A stretch of 64,000 bases of DNA, taken from assembly GCF_026213295.1 (NCBI RefSeq), contig NC_079414.1, forward strand, positions 11,534,362 to 11,598,361, given 5' to 3'. Positions within the stretch are counted from its first letter, which is position 1. Each line of letters starts with the position of its first letter. The notes beneath the pieces are model-generated. The model made no database searches, was not told where the DNA came from, and worked only from the letters and a program-made list of their open reading frames with translations. The position numbers were made by a program, and so were the translations under genes. The DNA is from Gadus chalcogrammus (Eukaryota; Chordata; Actinopteri; Gadiformes; Gadidae). Shown here piece by piece: positions 1 to 13,094 of the stretch.

Positions 1-466
1 TTTGTTGGGGCAGCCTTAACAATCTTAGCAACCTTCATACCAATATGACCGTGTAGCCTTTTTTAAACTAGGCTACTATACCAGGCATAGACCTTTTTTT
101 TTTTTACGTTTGATGTCTCTTTTTTTTACTCGAAATCAAACATAGTATGACCATGACACCCTGAGCAGCTGATGGCTACTTTGCCTAAGCACATTTTCAG
201 TCAGGTAGGCCTATGCCTGATGGTATGTTTAACACAATGCAATAGCTAGCGCGTCAGTGAAAACCTGACACGGTCACTTATTTAGTAGGGACAATATGCT
301 AGTGAAAATGTTCCTGTTTACTATCAGACAGTGCAATAATGAATGATAATAACAAAAATCCTACCTTTCTGACATGCACTCTGCTGTGAGACTTCCTCTT
401 TTTGATTCCTTCAGTTTCCTTCGATGTTGACCATGGGTGCGATTCTAGAAAGTGGATATGCCAATA
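1..466. other. No gene recognised
   Basis: AT-rich sequence with several short poly-T runs. No coding, RNA or repeat signature could be recognised. It forms the left flank of the first hAT-like element. Confidence 0.5.
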
Positions 467-1485
467 CTAGCCTGCAGGCGCGTCGTTAGACCTGGGCATT
501 CGGGGCTATAGCCCCGGTTCTTTTGGGATCAGCCCCGGATCTCTGCCGTAAAAAAAATAAAAATATTATGTATATATATATATATAGCTGCTTTCATACA
601 CGTAAGTACTGGCTGCTCTTCTGAATATATGCTGCATCGTTGCAGCAACATTGAAGACGATCGCATTGACTTCTGCGGTCTGTTCTGCCTCCATGCTGTC
701 TGCGTCAAACCAAAACAAACCTGAGTGACAGCGGCCGCACTTATCCCGCCTCTTGCAAATGTACGGAATATCCCTCCCCTTGCAATGCCGGCGCTGGCAC
801 TGGCCGCGGGAGCAAGATGTTTTCAAACAAAAATGCATCAATCATTGTTTTACTCTTTCATTACACAATTTCTTTCATTCTTATAAATAAAAAAATAATA
901 TAAATACATATATAAATCTAGCCAACTTGTCAATCAAAATTAGTCTTGTCTTGTCTCTCTAGTGGTTGTTCATTCTAAAACACTACAATCTTTTGAGAAG
1001 CAAATGGTTGCAGCCTCTATAGGCTTACTGTGGCGCTGATGTGAGTAGCCTACTGTATGCATGCAATACTACTACTCATAGTAATAATCGGAGAGGGTTG
1101 AGAAACAGTGGGTTGACAATCCATTCTGGTACCTCATTTTGAAAATCTCCAAAAAAGAAACTTCACATAGGACTGTCTTTCAATTTTTAATACATTGCTT
1201 TGGAGGTTTTCAATCTAACATCCCACTGATTTGATTTTACCTAAGAGAAAAATGTTTATTTTTTAAAGCATCCACAGCAGCCATAATAATGAGATTATGA
1301 GACAATGAGAATGAAGCGGCAACAGTGTGACTGTGCAGAGTGAGCGAGATGGCTTCAATGGATGAACAGGGATTGGTGTTGGCGTTACCCAGGAAGGGCG
1401 GCTGTAGTTAACTGCAAGCAACAGAACATGAATCGTGAAGTGGAGGAAGGAGTCGAAATGAGACTTCATTAACAGATCAATGTAG

Positions 1486-2623
1486 CCTACAGCCAGTGTT
1501 GGGATAGTTCACTTTCTACGTGAACTAGTTCAAAGTTCAGTTCACAAATTTTAAAATGAACTAGTTCAGTTCAACGTTCATAATTCAAAGATTTGAACTA
1601 AGTTCACGGTTCCAAAAAATGAACTAGTTCATAGTTCTTTTATTAATATTATTTAATAATATAATTTTTTTCCGGTATTTTGAACATCGAGCCCACTTCG
1701 TGATTTGTCTAGGATGAAATAGAGTGGTTGAATCAAGCATCGTAGCGAAATACAGTTTCTATCGTGTTTTATTGTACATTTAGCGCATTTTGTAAATCCC
1801 ATTGATTTCTGTTGGAAGACTCATTGCTCGTTGGCCGGAAGCGGAAAGGGAACTAGTTTGGTTGTAGTTCAAATTTGGTTGTAGTCTTTTCCCTCGGTTC
1901 TAGCCCTACTGTTGAGTGGGAGAACCGAGCGAAAAGACTACAACCAAACGTAAACAGCCCCCATTTCCGTTTCCGGCCAACAAGCAATGATTCTAGGAGG
2001 TATTGTAGTCCGCTGAGCTATGAGCCAGAGAGCTAACGTTATGGATTGTACATATTTATAATTCGAAATTCGTCTCAGCCTTTATACCACAGATACTCTA
2101 GGGTCTATAGCATATAACCGTGTTGTCTGATTACAGTTTGATTCATTTTTCACGATTTAACAGATCTCGTTGTGAAGAATAATCACCGTGCCATTCGTTT
2201 CAATGGGAATCGGGACGGTCTATACTTTCAACATAAAGTGTATTTATATTTTTTAATTCGTCCCAGCCTTTACACCACAGACACTATAGGGTCTATATCA
2301 TATAACCGCATTTTCTGATTGCAGTTTAATGTAACAGTAAGCTGACAACACCGCAACTGCAAATTAACCACACGGAGGTAGCCGGCAACCGGTCAAACAA
2401 ATGTTCTCATTCTGCGCGCGCATCCGCCGTATTGATAAACAAATAACCCCCCAATTGAACGAAGTTAAACCGAGTTCGCGTGCCGTTCACAGACACCAGA
2501 ATGAACGAGTTCACAGTAACGTTCATCAGGCAGTAATACAGTACGTTCGCGTTCGCCGAAAATATGAACGAGTTCATGAACTATCGTTCAATGAACGCGT
2601 TCAGGCACAACACTGCCTACAGC
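1486..2623. mobile_element. Non-autonomous hAT-like element, 1494-2615, nested
   Basis: Ends are CAGTGTTG at 1494 and CAACACTG at 2615, flanked by the identical octamer CCTACAGC (1486-1493 and 2616-2623). The subterminal regions are dense in GTTCA/TGAAC motifs in both orientations, as is common for hAT transposase-binding sites. The interior holds a diverged internal duplication (about 2055-2190 and 2240-2335, both with CTATAGGGTCTATA-type cores) and no transposase. Part of the interior recurs at 8100-8240. It lies inside the 475-3264 element, so it inserted later. Confidence 0.85.
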
Positions 2624-2723
2624 TCAGATTTATATGGAGATAAGCTTCTTAAACAACTTGCATACAGCATAAGCAAGTAACAGAAACAGTCTGGGAAGAT
2701 TATTTTCATTATTTAAATCTACA

Positions 2724-2824
2724 TCCTGGTTACACGTCGCGCAATAGCGCATATCATTTCATGCAAGCGAGTGTTTACTTCCTGGTTACAGGTCGCGCGA
2801 TAGCACATATCATCTCATGCGATC
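2724..2824. repeat. Imperfect two-copy tandem duplication, about 56-bp period
   Basis: Two copies starting TCCTGGTTACA at 2724 and 2780 share the core CGCGCRATAGCRCATATCA. They differ by a few substitutions, so the duplication is not very recent. Confidence 0.7.
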
Positions 2825-3137
2825 TTAAAGAGAACTTGACGTGAACAGTTTAGGAATGCATATTCCGGGAAAACATTAGAACTCCGAAATGCTGACTAAA
2901 TATAAAGCATGTTTTTACCTGTAACATTAAACCTACACTGACAATAAGTAATAACTTAAAAATGAAACATAAAAGCAGACCACTACTTACTTGCCGTTGC
3001 CTGGCTGGGGGACAAAGGTCCGTCGGAGCAGCGATGGCTTCTTGACATCGGGTAGGTGCACGCAGGCTATATAGGCTATTCTAATGTCTTATTTTTGCCC
3101 TGGCGCTTGGCATAGGCGACCTGTGTTGGGGGCGCCC

Positions 3138-3181
3138 TTAATTAATTAATCGATACATTAATTAATTAATTAATTAATTAA
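3138..3181. repeat. AATT tetranucleotide microsatellite
   Basis: Short run of TTAA/AATT units, interrupted once by CGATAC. No function inferred. Confidence 0.8.
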
Positions 3182-3272
3182 GATACCGTAGCACGCAGGG
3201 GTCAGGACGGTGCTCCCCCCCGGGCTAAAGCCCCGGATGTTTTCAATTGCTAACGACGCGCCTGCTAGCCTG

Positions 3273-3929
3273 GGTATACCCATGCTGCCTTGCGCGCGAT
3301 TTCATTTCCAGCTTTACTTTCTTTCACGCAATCCACCCAACCCGTGGATTATCCACGGTGTCCGTGGGTATGAATGCACAACCGCGCATCTTTACTAGTC
3401 TTTACTTTAGGCTACTAGTTTCTTTACTAGTTAGTAACACTTGATGCCCGTGAGCTCCAGCTGTTCACGGGATTCCCTCAAAGTCAACAGTGGATACGTC
3501 ATGCGATTCCCCCAAATTTCTGGCATGACAAACTTTCGTCGTGGGGGTTTCGAACGTTGCAGACGAAAAAATCGCAGATCGCAAGCAAGCATGTCACATT
3601 ACAAGACCCATGTGCCATGGCAACGCCATTGCTGTAGAAGGCCTACTCTCATTGGTTGAATCGTTGAGAAAACGTTTTAGACTCAATCAATATAAGGTCG
3701 CGGGGAGCCGAAGCTCTGTTCGTTTGTATAGTAACAATGTAAGGCCAAAACATTACTAAGAAAGGAAATAGTTCATCAATACAGGCTAAAAAAAGATTAT
3801 TATAATTTATTTATTTTCCATGAAAAGTGGGGTGGCCATTGGCCCCGCGGCCTCATAGGTTCCGGCGCCTATGAGTGGATTATCATGTCAAGAGAAACGC
3901 ACCCCAGGTGTGGGCAACAGGCCCATCAT
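3273..3929. other. No gene recognised between two elements
   Basis: Non-repetitive sequence between the first hAT-like element and the DUF4806-bearing element. Overlapping short plus-strand ORFs at 3210-3759 have no recognisable domain and no supporting splice structure. Confidence 0.4.
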
Positions 3930-4088
3930 CCCAGATAGCAAATCATTTTGGCTTTGTTTAGGCATACATTTGGCCTCTTTGGGCTTGTTTTGGCACATGA
4001 GAAGCTCCTCTAAGATGTTTGGGAGACCTGTGGCTTAATTATGATCTGCCATAATAAATAAAGGGCGCCATGTTATTATGGCTGAGTT

Positions 4089-4230
4089 ATGGCTCATGTC
4101 TGGTTAACCAGCCGACAAGGTGATGAGCGGGACTGCATCTCATGACCTTGGGTGCGCTTATGGCTTATGTCTGGTTAACCAGCCGACAAGGTGATGAGCG
4201 GGAATGCATTTCAGGACTTACGGGTGCGCT
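4089..4230. repeat. Two-copy tandem duplication, 71-bp period
   Basis: Two near-identical copies start at 4089 and 4160, each containing GTCTGGTTAACCAGCCGACA followed by AGGTGATGAGCGGGA. They lie just inside the left inverted end of the candidate element and may be subterminal protein-binding repeats. Confidence 0.8.
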
Positions 4231-4319
4231 TTGGCATCTATCTGGCTTGCCTTAAGGCTGCGCCAAGCCCGGGAATTTTGAAGATTCATGCCCAGAGAAG
4301 AGCCCTCTAACATCAGTTT

Positions 4320-6001
<1,682 letters not shown>

Positions 6002-6012
6002 GAAGACCAGCT

Positions 6013-9000
6013 ATGTTTTCCGTTGTCTGTTTTGACAATTCCGAGGAGGTGGAGGTTGTGCCAACGCAATGGTTCAATAATGGGGCGTGCAGGTGGCCCC
6101 CCCACAAGGCTGAGGGAGTCAATCGGGCCATAAGGCAGCTGGAAGAGCCCCAGGATAACTGGCCTCTATTTGACAATGCCAGGGTTTTTTTTTCTTCAGG
6201 TATGTATACTTAAATAATTAACTGATCAGTCATGATATCAATAAATACAATCCTAAATTCGAGTTCTGTTCCACAGATAACTATCTGGAGTGTCGCCAGA
6301 AGCTGCCACTGGCTCAAAACCAGACGGATTTGGCATCAGAGGTCGAAGACCCAACAACCGACCGGAGACCCAAAAGAAAAATCAAGTATGACTTTTATGC
6401 TTTAAGTGCCTTTTGTTCCAACATATTTGTGCAAAGCCAGTCTCTTTATGAACTCATGTATTTGTCTTTTGTTTTGTCTGTCTCTAATAAAGGCCAAGTA
6501 GACACGTCCGATCGGACTTTGAAAGTCAAGACCCCTGCAGTCCTCCAAAGAAAAAGGACTTCCCAATCCTCCCTAAGGCCCCTGCTATCGCTGGACCGTC
6601 CAACTTCAGGCGCTTCATACTAGCGCAGCCCACACAAAGTGGGTGTTATGAGGTCCCTGTGAACAATGAGCAGCCTCAGGGTTTTAAGGTAGTCGAATTG
6701 CAGAAGTAATTTCATTTGCCTTTTTTAGTGGAGATGATAGATGATAAAATAAGTAAATTGTTTTTCACTAATACAATCAGAATTGAAAATTAGGTTGAAA
6801 GTTGAAATAATAGCAATTCATAATAACAATATATTTTTACGCCCGGCTCCAGCACTTAATGACCCTGGGGTCAACCCTTCGCCAAGCAATTGGCGTGAGT
6901 TATGGTGGAGGTGACGTGGCAGAGACAGGGTCAGAGGAGGTGATGGTAGGGACACCTTATCAGGGCCAGTCTGTCAGTCCAGGGACAGGGACTCAGAAGG
7001 GAGGCTGCGATCAAATGTGTGGAAGTAAGAATTAATGTGTTACACTCCTCCAGCCTTCGATTGATATATGAGTGATATATATATATGAGTATATATCCTT
7101 GGAATAGAATAGAATAAATAGACACATACATCAATAAATATGAATGTACATACAAAAATACATGCGTTGAGGATTTAAAACTGCCTTTTTATAGGCCTAC
7201 TAAATGTTTATTTTTTTCTTCTTCAGCTCTTCTGCGTGACCTGTTGGTTAACCAACAAATACTGATGGACCAGCAAAAGACCATGATTCGGATGATCCAA
7301 GACCTCCACAGAAACACCCAGGGAGGTCAGAGGATGTCCACCACCTCCAGGCATACTGCCTATTTTCCACTAGTGGATAAACAGGCTCTGGAGGCCCTGG
7401 AGAGCGACCTGGCAAGCCAGCGGGACCTTCGTCAGGAATTGGTGAGCTGCTTTTGATTTCCTTTGTTTCCCATACATATAACAATGTGTGGCACTGCGCC
7501 ACAGAATCAACACTGAGCACCTAATTGATTCCGCTTCTTTTTTTTGCGATATTTAAATATAAATATCGTTCCGTTCATTCATCACCTCATAGCACTCTTT
7601 CTCCCTGACATTCTCGTTCACACACGAAAAACGATGCGATTAATATGAAACACGGCCGTCAGAACCAGGCCTTCAGGACTACTCGTCTCTCCCCCCCCCC
7701 CCCCCCCCCCCGTCAGGACTCGGCGTCGTTCATTGTCTCAAGACTTCTGCGCAGGGGGGCGGTATGGGCCTGAATCCCCCGGGCTGAAAAGGGGTCCCAC
7801 TCCGCCTCACTCACCACACATTGCTTTCTGTCTGTGGGAAACATGTAAGGGATAATGCCCGACGAGGTGTCCATTATCGGGAATTAATGGACGCCTCTGC
7901 GTCGGTACGGTTGCGCAAATTAAGACCATTCATTTATATTTTCAAGCGTTTTACAATCCAAATATGACGTTTTTCACAAGCCATAACTTTGTTTCCCTGG
8001 TAACGCCTGAGGGGTTGACTAATACCTGGAACAGGATTATCCTCCCGTAAGGTTCTTAAGCAACGGAAACGTTGTTCACTCCTCCAGTAAATAGGACCGA
8101 CCTTAGCTACGACTTGGCAACCGGAGGTATTCTAGTCCGCTCAGCTATAAGCCAGAGAGCTAACGTAATACTCTAGGGTCTAAAGCATATACCGTGTTGT
8201 GTTACAGTTTACTTCATTTTTCACAATTCGTTTTAACTCTCGTTATAAAGACAGGCTGATACGATCGCCAGCTAGCGCATTAATTGAGAACTGTGAACAG
8301 ACAATTTGACGGAACTACTTATCAGGTGTCCGTATATCAGGAGTTAATGCACACCCTACAGCAAATCAGAATCGAGTATTCCCCCAGACCGTGGTATAAT
8401 TAAGGGTAATGCTGAATGATTTATACAAATAATGGTAGGCTACTTTTCTTTTGGATAAATAATGCTACTGGTTCTTGTTTTTTATTTGTATAGGTTATCA
8501 CTCTTGGATTGGCAGGGGGAGCTGATGCCAAAGATACTGTGTGGCGCATTTTGAAACAGGCCATCAAAAATGACCTCGCCAAGAACATCTCATGGCGGGG
8601 GATGAATGGAAAGATTTCATTTGAAAATCTACACCTGAAGGCAGTAGTGATGGGTAAGCATTTTAACTGTTCATCACTGTTTATCAAAAGCATCCTGTTC
8701 TAGTCTCTGATAACTCTTCTCCAAAGACTCCTGCACCTATGCGGATTCTATCAGGCTGAAACCATCAGTCTGAACTGAGCTCAAAGCACCTTTGAAATGT
8801 TTCTGGGAGACAACACACAGGGTTAGCCACAGCCTCAGAGCATGCACCTATCTCCCACCTGATGAGATCTATTGGCAATGCTTACAGTTGGAACTTTGCA
8901 TAGGGAAGAAGATTGTAGCATGCATTACAGTATTGCTGTTTAAATCCAGTTATATCTGTTAAAATCACAAACACAAACATTCTTTGTGTATGTCTTCAAT

Positions 9001-9157
9001 TTCAGATGCAGTGAGGCGCAATCCATCCTGCTCAACCGCAACAGATGTGCAGATTGGGGATGCCATTAAGAGATGGTTTTACTGGGCTGGGGATCGGGAG
9101 GGAGGGAGGAAAAAACGCCAGCCGGCTCCAAACCACGAGCAAACTGTTTTGGATTAA
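6013..9157 (+). CDS. DUF4806-domain protein, seven coding exons, apparently intact
   Basis: Exons 6013-6199, 6277-6385, 6493-6688, 6853-7024, 7227-7441, 8494-8653 and 9006-9157 join with consistent phase and GT/AG borders. They give an open frame of 397 codons including TAA at 9155. An ATG in good context begins the first coding exon; AATAAA follows at 9162. The N-terminal exon encodes a compact module containing PTQWF and WPPHK, as in other fish members. The middle is low-complexity and basic (DRRPKRKIK, a possible nuclear localisation signal). Exon 5 is helical (LLRDLLVNQQILMDQQK) and ends with the ALESDL..QRDLRQEL segment. The last two exons form the DUF4806-like domain (KNISWRGMNGKISFENL, then DAVRRNP and AIKRWFYWAGDREGGRKKR). 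Biochemical function is unknown. The family is multicopy in fish and invertebrates and often sits in repeats; an accessory DNA-binding role is inference. Confidence 0.72.
7691..7711. repeat. Poly-C tract
   Basis: About 21 consecutive C residues within intron 5 of the DUF4806-type gene. Such tracts are prone to length error in sequencing. Confidence 0.9.
8100..8240. repeat. Dispersed repeat shared with the hAT-like element at 1494-2615
   Basis: The segment containing GAGCTAACGTAATACTC and CAGTTTACTTCATTTTTCAC closely matches 1997-2160, including the run AGCCAGAGAGCTAACGT. It lies in intron 5 of the DUF4806-type gene. It is probably a truncated relative of the same non-autonomous family, but no ends or target duplication are visible here. 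Confidence 0.65.
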
Positions 9158-9247
9158 AACTAATAAAAATGTACTACTTTAAAATATTTTGTTTCATTAT
9201 TTGTGCATTATACACATAGAACATAAATTAACAATGTAACTTATGAG

Positions 9248-9482
9248 TTTTGGGTCAGTTATGGGATCACTTTGGGTCAGTTATGGGATCACTTTGGGTC
9301 AGTTATGGGATCAATTTGGGTCAGTTATGGGATGAATTTGGGTCAGTTATGGGATAACTTTGGGTCAGTTATGGGATCAATTTGGGTCAGTTATGGGATC
9401 ACTTTGGGTCAGTTATGGGATCACTTTGGGTCAGTTATGGGATCACTTTGGGTCAGTTAGGGATCACTTTGGGTCAGTTGTG
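9248..9482. repeat. 22-bp minisatellite, about 10-11 copies
   Basis: Units of TTTGGGTCAGTTATGGGATC plus two bases repeat head to tail with few changes. The array lies between the polyadenylation site of the DUF4806-type gene and the right inverted end at 9696. Because 22 is not a multiple of three and the unit lacks stops, spurious ORFs run through it. Confidence 0.95.
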
Positions 9483-10333
9483 GCTCCTTTTTGGCAAGGT
9501 TCTGGGGATTTTGGCCACTCTTTGGGATACTTCTGGCTACATTTTGGTGTTCCAAAATTAGTTTTGGCTGGGTTTTGGCCTCCTTTTGTTTTTCTTTTGG
9601 CACGCCTAATTTGGCCCAAATTTGGGCCGTACATCATTCCAAAGCTTTACCAAAATGGCATGCCAGTTTTGGCCCAAAACACTTTTGCTATCTGGGATGT
9701 TATCGAAGTAAACGCACGCAAACGTATTGGCTGCCTGGTGGTTGCGATAGATTTCAATAATAATTCTCTGCCGTATCGATACACAAATACCAGCTGCGCT
9801 TTCTCGCTCTCTTCTCTCGGACAGAGCCAACATAACCCCGCCTCCCCTCACTCCGGTCTCTGGCAGTAATTACTAGTCTCATGCTGTGTGTTAGCTAAAG
9901 GTTAGCCAACAGAGCTAGCATGTCAAGTGCAGTTTAAGTAGAGAAGGAAAACGGCAGGAGTGCTGTTTAGAAATACTTTGGATTTTAGGCAAATTACCAA
10001 AAGACGCATGGGGGCGGGGGCTAAGGATCATCCTCTACATTAGGGCTCGTCTTATACAGTTTTAAATTATCAAATAATACCGGCTGCGGTTCTTCAGCTG
10101 GTTCTATTTGCCGTTTTTTGCTTCGTTTTCGAAATGTTTCAAGGTGCTTGCTCCAGTAGTCTTCTCCTTGCTGCTACAGTAGGCCCAAAACAAAATACTC
10201 GGTTTATCGAAGCACTTTGCATGTTTGCATGCCTAACAGTTGCCATTAACGCACCCTGTAGTTCACCAAATGTGTGCATTCTTCTTAAAGTTAGTAAAAA
10301 CCTATTACATAAAATCTGTCTGTTTGATTACAG

Positions 10334-10473
10334 GTGCTGTGAGGAAAAACGTGGTGACACGGTCAGCCACGGACGCGGAGGTCACCAAACACGCCATCAG
10401 GTGGTTCAACCTGGCGGCGGATCGGGCGGCGAGGAGACGTGTCCCTCCTCCATCCACTCCTCCACCCGAATAA
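10334..10473 (+). pseudogene. Orphan last exon of a second DUF4806-type gene
   Basis: After a good acceptor (CAG at 10331-10333) the frame encodes 46 residues resembling the last exon of the neighbouring gene. GAVRKN, then ATDAEVTKHAIRWFNLAADR and a basic end, parallel DAVRRN, TATDVQIGDAIKRWF and the AGDR segment there. The intron phase is the same: one base carried over from the preceding exon. The tail is proline-rich (PPPSTPPPE) and ends at TAA 10471. No matching upstream exons were recognised, so this is a fragment or its upstream exons were displaced. Confidence 0.6.
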
Positions 10474-10845
10474 CAATTAAACAATCTTTTGATTGAACTT
10501 CTTGTCGTTCACCAGTTATTCATTTTCTGATATTTTAGCTTTATATAGCGCAGCATTTCATGTTGTAGCCTAATAGATAACATATTTTATGTCTGCACTG
10601 ACCTATGCCTACACTGGAAAAAGCCTTCTGTTGAACCAATTAAAAAAATCTAGGGTAATGGTTCACATCTATATTACATAACTTGAGCCAATGACAAATA
10701 TATAGCTTGCCTCAAACAATATTTCCTGTGTTCATAAAAACAAAATAATACAACTTGGCACCAAGTATAATTCTATTCTTTGAATGAAGTTAATACATTT
10801 AAATCGTATGTTAAATCCTAAACAAAAAAATATTGATTCACTCCA

Positions 10846-11098
10846 ACAATTGTTTCTCATTTAAGAAATATCTATCAGAAATAATTTCTTTTATCCAATC
10901 GAAAAGATTAAAATTGAATCAAACATTTTTTTCTCATTTAAGTCATAATATGCATCCAATATAATTTGTTTTATCCAATTTAAAAGATAAAAATCGAATC
11001 AAACAATTGTTTCTCATTTAAGAAATATCTATCAGAAATAATTTGTTTTATCCAATCAAAAAGATTAAAATTTTATCAAACAATTGTTTCTCATTTAA
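10846..11098. repeat. AT-rich tandem repeat, unit roughly 78 bp, about three copies
   Basis: Units share CAATTGTTTCTCATTTAAG, an AATATCTATCAGAAATAA segment, and TTTTATCCAAT. Copies differ by substitutions. Similar sequence in inverted sense occurs around 12420-12560, so these repeats form subterminal arms of the element. Confidence 0.75.
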
Positions 11099-11151
11099 AC
11101 ATGAAAATTTTTAAACATAACATATTTTTGTATACAATATATATTAAAAAT

Positions 11152-11454
11152 CTAAATGGCAGAGTTAGGCCTACTCCAGACCTCCCTCCAGACACAGACA
11201 GGCTGTGCTAGCTCACAGAACCATGAGTCATCGTCACTCTGGTCAAGGCTCTCTACTGCAGGTTCAGCTGTAGGTGCTACCTTGAATGAATAAGCAGCCG
11301 ATGTTCCAAAAAGCTTCAAAACATGATCAGGCAGCTGGTGCTCAAAGCAAGCATCACCTGACAGCTTTAATCCATATCGGATGTATAGGATGGAGTTTAA
11401 GGTCTGCAAGGACATCCGGTTCCTGAGTTTGATTTTTACCATGAGGACTGAGCT
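11152..11454 (-). pseudogene. hAT transposase C-terminal (dimerisation) exon fragment
   Basis: The minus-strand frame contains KIKLRNRMSLQTLNSILYIR followed by a short acidic tail. This resembles the K-RNR---TLN--L-IR signature of hAT-family C-terminal dimerisation regions. It ends at a stop at 11152. Its 5' side is interrupted at 11454 by the MITE insertion; just beyond the MITE the minus strand shows a TTACAG acceptor. No N-terminal catalytic exons were recognised, so it is a remnant. Confidence 0.5.
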
Positions 11455-12103
11455 CATAGATATATATAGAACACTAGATACGTCACGGCAATGTTGAGCT
11501 CCGGTCGGCTGACGGCCACCGCGGCGGCCATCTTGAATGGGTCAACCCGCTGTCTAGTGCATTACACCATATGGAAAATTCATACAAAGATGTAGCAAAT
11601 TTGAGCGGTGATGGCTCAGTGGATGACACTAAAAACATCATAGTTGATATTCCATGTTTGATTTTAAGTGGTAGTAAGATTTTTTTTTTCCTCTATGTTA
11701 TACAAGAAACACACTTTTTAACACATGACATTTAACTTGCCACTGATTATATCTACTATCAGAAATGTTTCTGCTGGACTAAGATGAACATTTTATTTCT
11801 CAAAAAGTAAATATCTTATCCATTTAGCTTATAACTCTCATATATAGTTATATATAACTATATATAATTATAAAGTGATTTCCTCTGATCTGGTTTGTAC
11901 TGTACGACGGTGTACACACTTGAAAGCAGCACAATGAACTGGCATTGTTTTTTTTTGAGAAATGAGCTGTGAACATATATATCTATGGCTGTCTGACAGT
12001 CTGAGAATACCTACTCAAGACCCACACAAGATGGCGGCTCCGTGTGCCGCGGCTGAGAGGGGCGTGGCGTATCTAGTGTTCTATATATATCTATGACTGA
12101 GCT
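11447..12103. mobile_element. 641-bp MITE, 11455-12095, with 8-bp target duplication
   Basis: The left end CATAGATATATATAGAACAC is mirrored exactly at the right end, and the inverted match extends about 28 bp to GATACG. Flanking ACTGAGCT occurs at 11447-11454 and again at 12096-12103. A second inverted match (GCGGCCATCTTG near 11523 and CAAGATGGCGGC near 12028) lies further in. It has no coding capacity. The 8-bp duplication suggests hAT-type mobilisation, though the ends are not typical. Confidence 0.85.
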
Positions 12104-12710
12104 GCCTGTAAGTGCGTTGAGACGGGGGAGGGGCCGCGCAGGCAACCGGTGCTCGTTGTGAAGAGGTAATAGCGATAGTGCTTTCACCTCAAAAAGTCGC
12201 CAAAAGTCACCAATAGCAGCTGAAAGGGGAGCTAGATTTGTCGCTTGTCGCTGTTTTGAAAAAAAGTTGCCAAAGGGGTCTGAAAAGTAGCTAAATATAG
12301 CGTCAAAATCGCTAAGTTGGCAACACTGCGGTTTGGTCCAGTAGTCGTAAGCGTCTTTGTATTTAATGCGCATGCGCAGGCTTGTACGTAACCTTGAAAT
12401 TGTACATTTGTCTAAACAAATATTTCTAAATTGAGCTCCTAATCAAATATAACTGTTTTAGGAAGAAAACCAAAAATGTTTATTTGGATTGAATGACAAA
12501 ATTATTAATCAGTTGAATACACAACCTTAAAATTTTACATTTGTCAAAATGGATATTTCTTAATTGAGCTCCTAATTAAAAATATCTATATTTCACAGTA
12601 TTTTGAAATAAAAAAAAAGTTATTTTCAAAATAAAACAAAAAATGTTTATTTGAATTGAATTACAAAATAATAATCAGATGAAGTACGGCTTAAAAACCT
12701 TTTTCCAGTG

Positions 12711-13094
12711 TATAAAGCACTAAATTAGGTCCACAAAATGAATGTAAAGTAGCCTAGCAAACGTAGACTACTTAACAAAAACAGAATAGGCTATAACCTA
12801 TGATTTTCCATAAATTTAAATGTCAATTTTCTATTTTTCTATTGAGTAGTGATTACTTTTGTGCGGTAAATTGATGTCTTGACTTGAAGCTTTTCTGTTA
12901 TTGTTATGCCTATTGACAATATTGTTAGGTAAAACATACAAGGCAATGCATATTTAAACGTATGCCTAGGCCTATATTGCTGTAGCCTAGGCTAGGAATG
13001 ATAGTTTTGAGTTTTATCCTATAGTTTAGTTTATCCTATAGTTTAGTTTATCCTATTTTATCCTACAGCAAGAACAGAAGGGATTTTGAAAATA
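12711..13094. other. No gene recognised
   Basis: AT-rich spacer ending in a small tandem of TTTAGTTTATCCTATAG-type units (about 13018-13066). Nothing else is recognisable. Confidence 0.5.

Larger units (their letters stand above)
467..3272. mobile_element. hAT-like DNA transposon, 475-3264, with 8-bp target duplication
   Basis: The element starts CAGGCGCGTCGTTAG at 475 and ends with the exact reverse complement at 3250-3264. It is flanked on both sides by the same 8 bp, CTAGCCTG (467-474 and 3265-3272). An inner inverted match CGGGGCTWTAGCCC follows each end, at about 501-515 and 3221-3235. CA-initial inverted ends with an 8-bp duplication are the hallmark of the hAT superfamily. No transposase is recognisable inside. 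A Cys-rich minus-strand ORF at 566-841 matches nothing I know. The interior is further interrupted by a second element at 1494-2615. Probably a non-autonomous or decayed copy. Confidence 0.8.
10612..12710. mobile_element. Decayed DNA element bounded by CACTGGAAAAAG inverted ends
   Basis: CACTGGAAAAAG at 10612 pairs with CTTTTTCCAGTG ending at 12710. Flanking TA on both sides could be a target duplication, but no 8-bp duplication is visible. The inside is AT-rich with a tandem array (10846-11098), a minus-strand fragment resembling a hAT C-terminus (11152-11454) and a nested MITE (11455-12095). Whether the hAT fragment belongs to this element or to an older one is unclear. Confidence 0.5.

Noticed and set aside
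9272..9869. ORFs reading MGQLWDHFGSV repeats
   Set aside because: Product of the 22-bp minisatellite, which has no stop in any plus frame; not protein-like.
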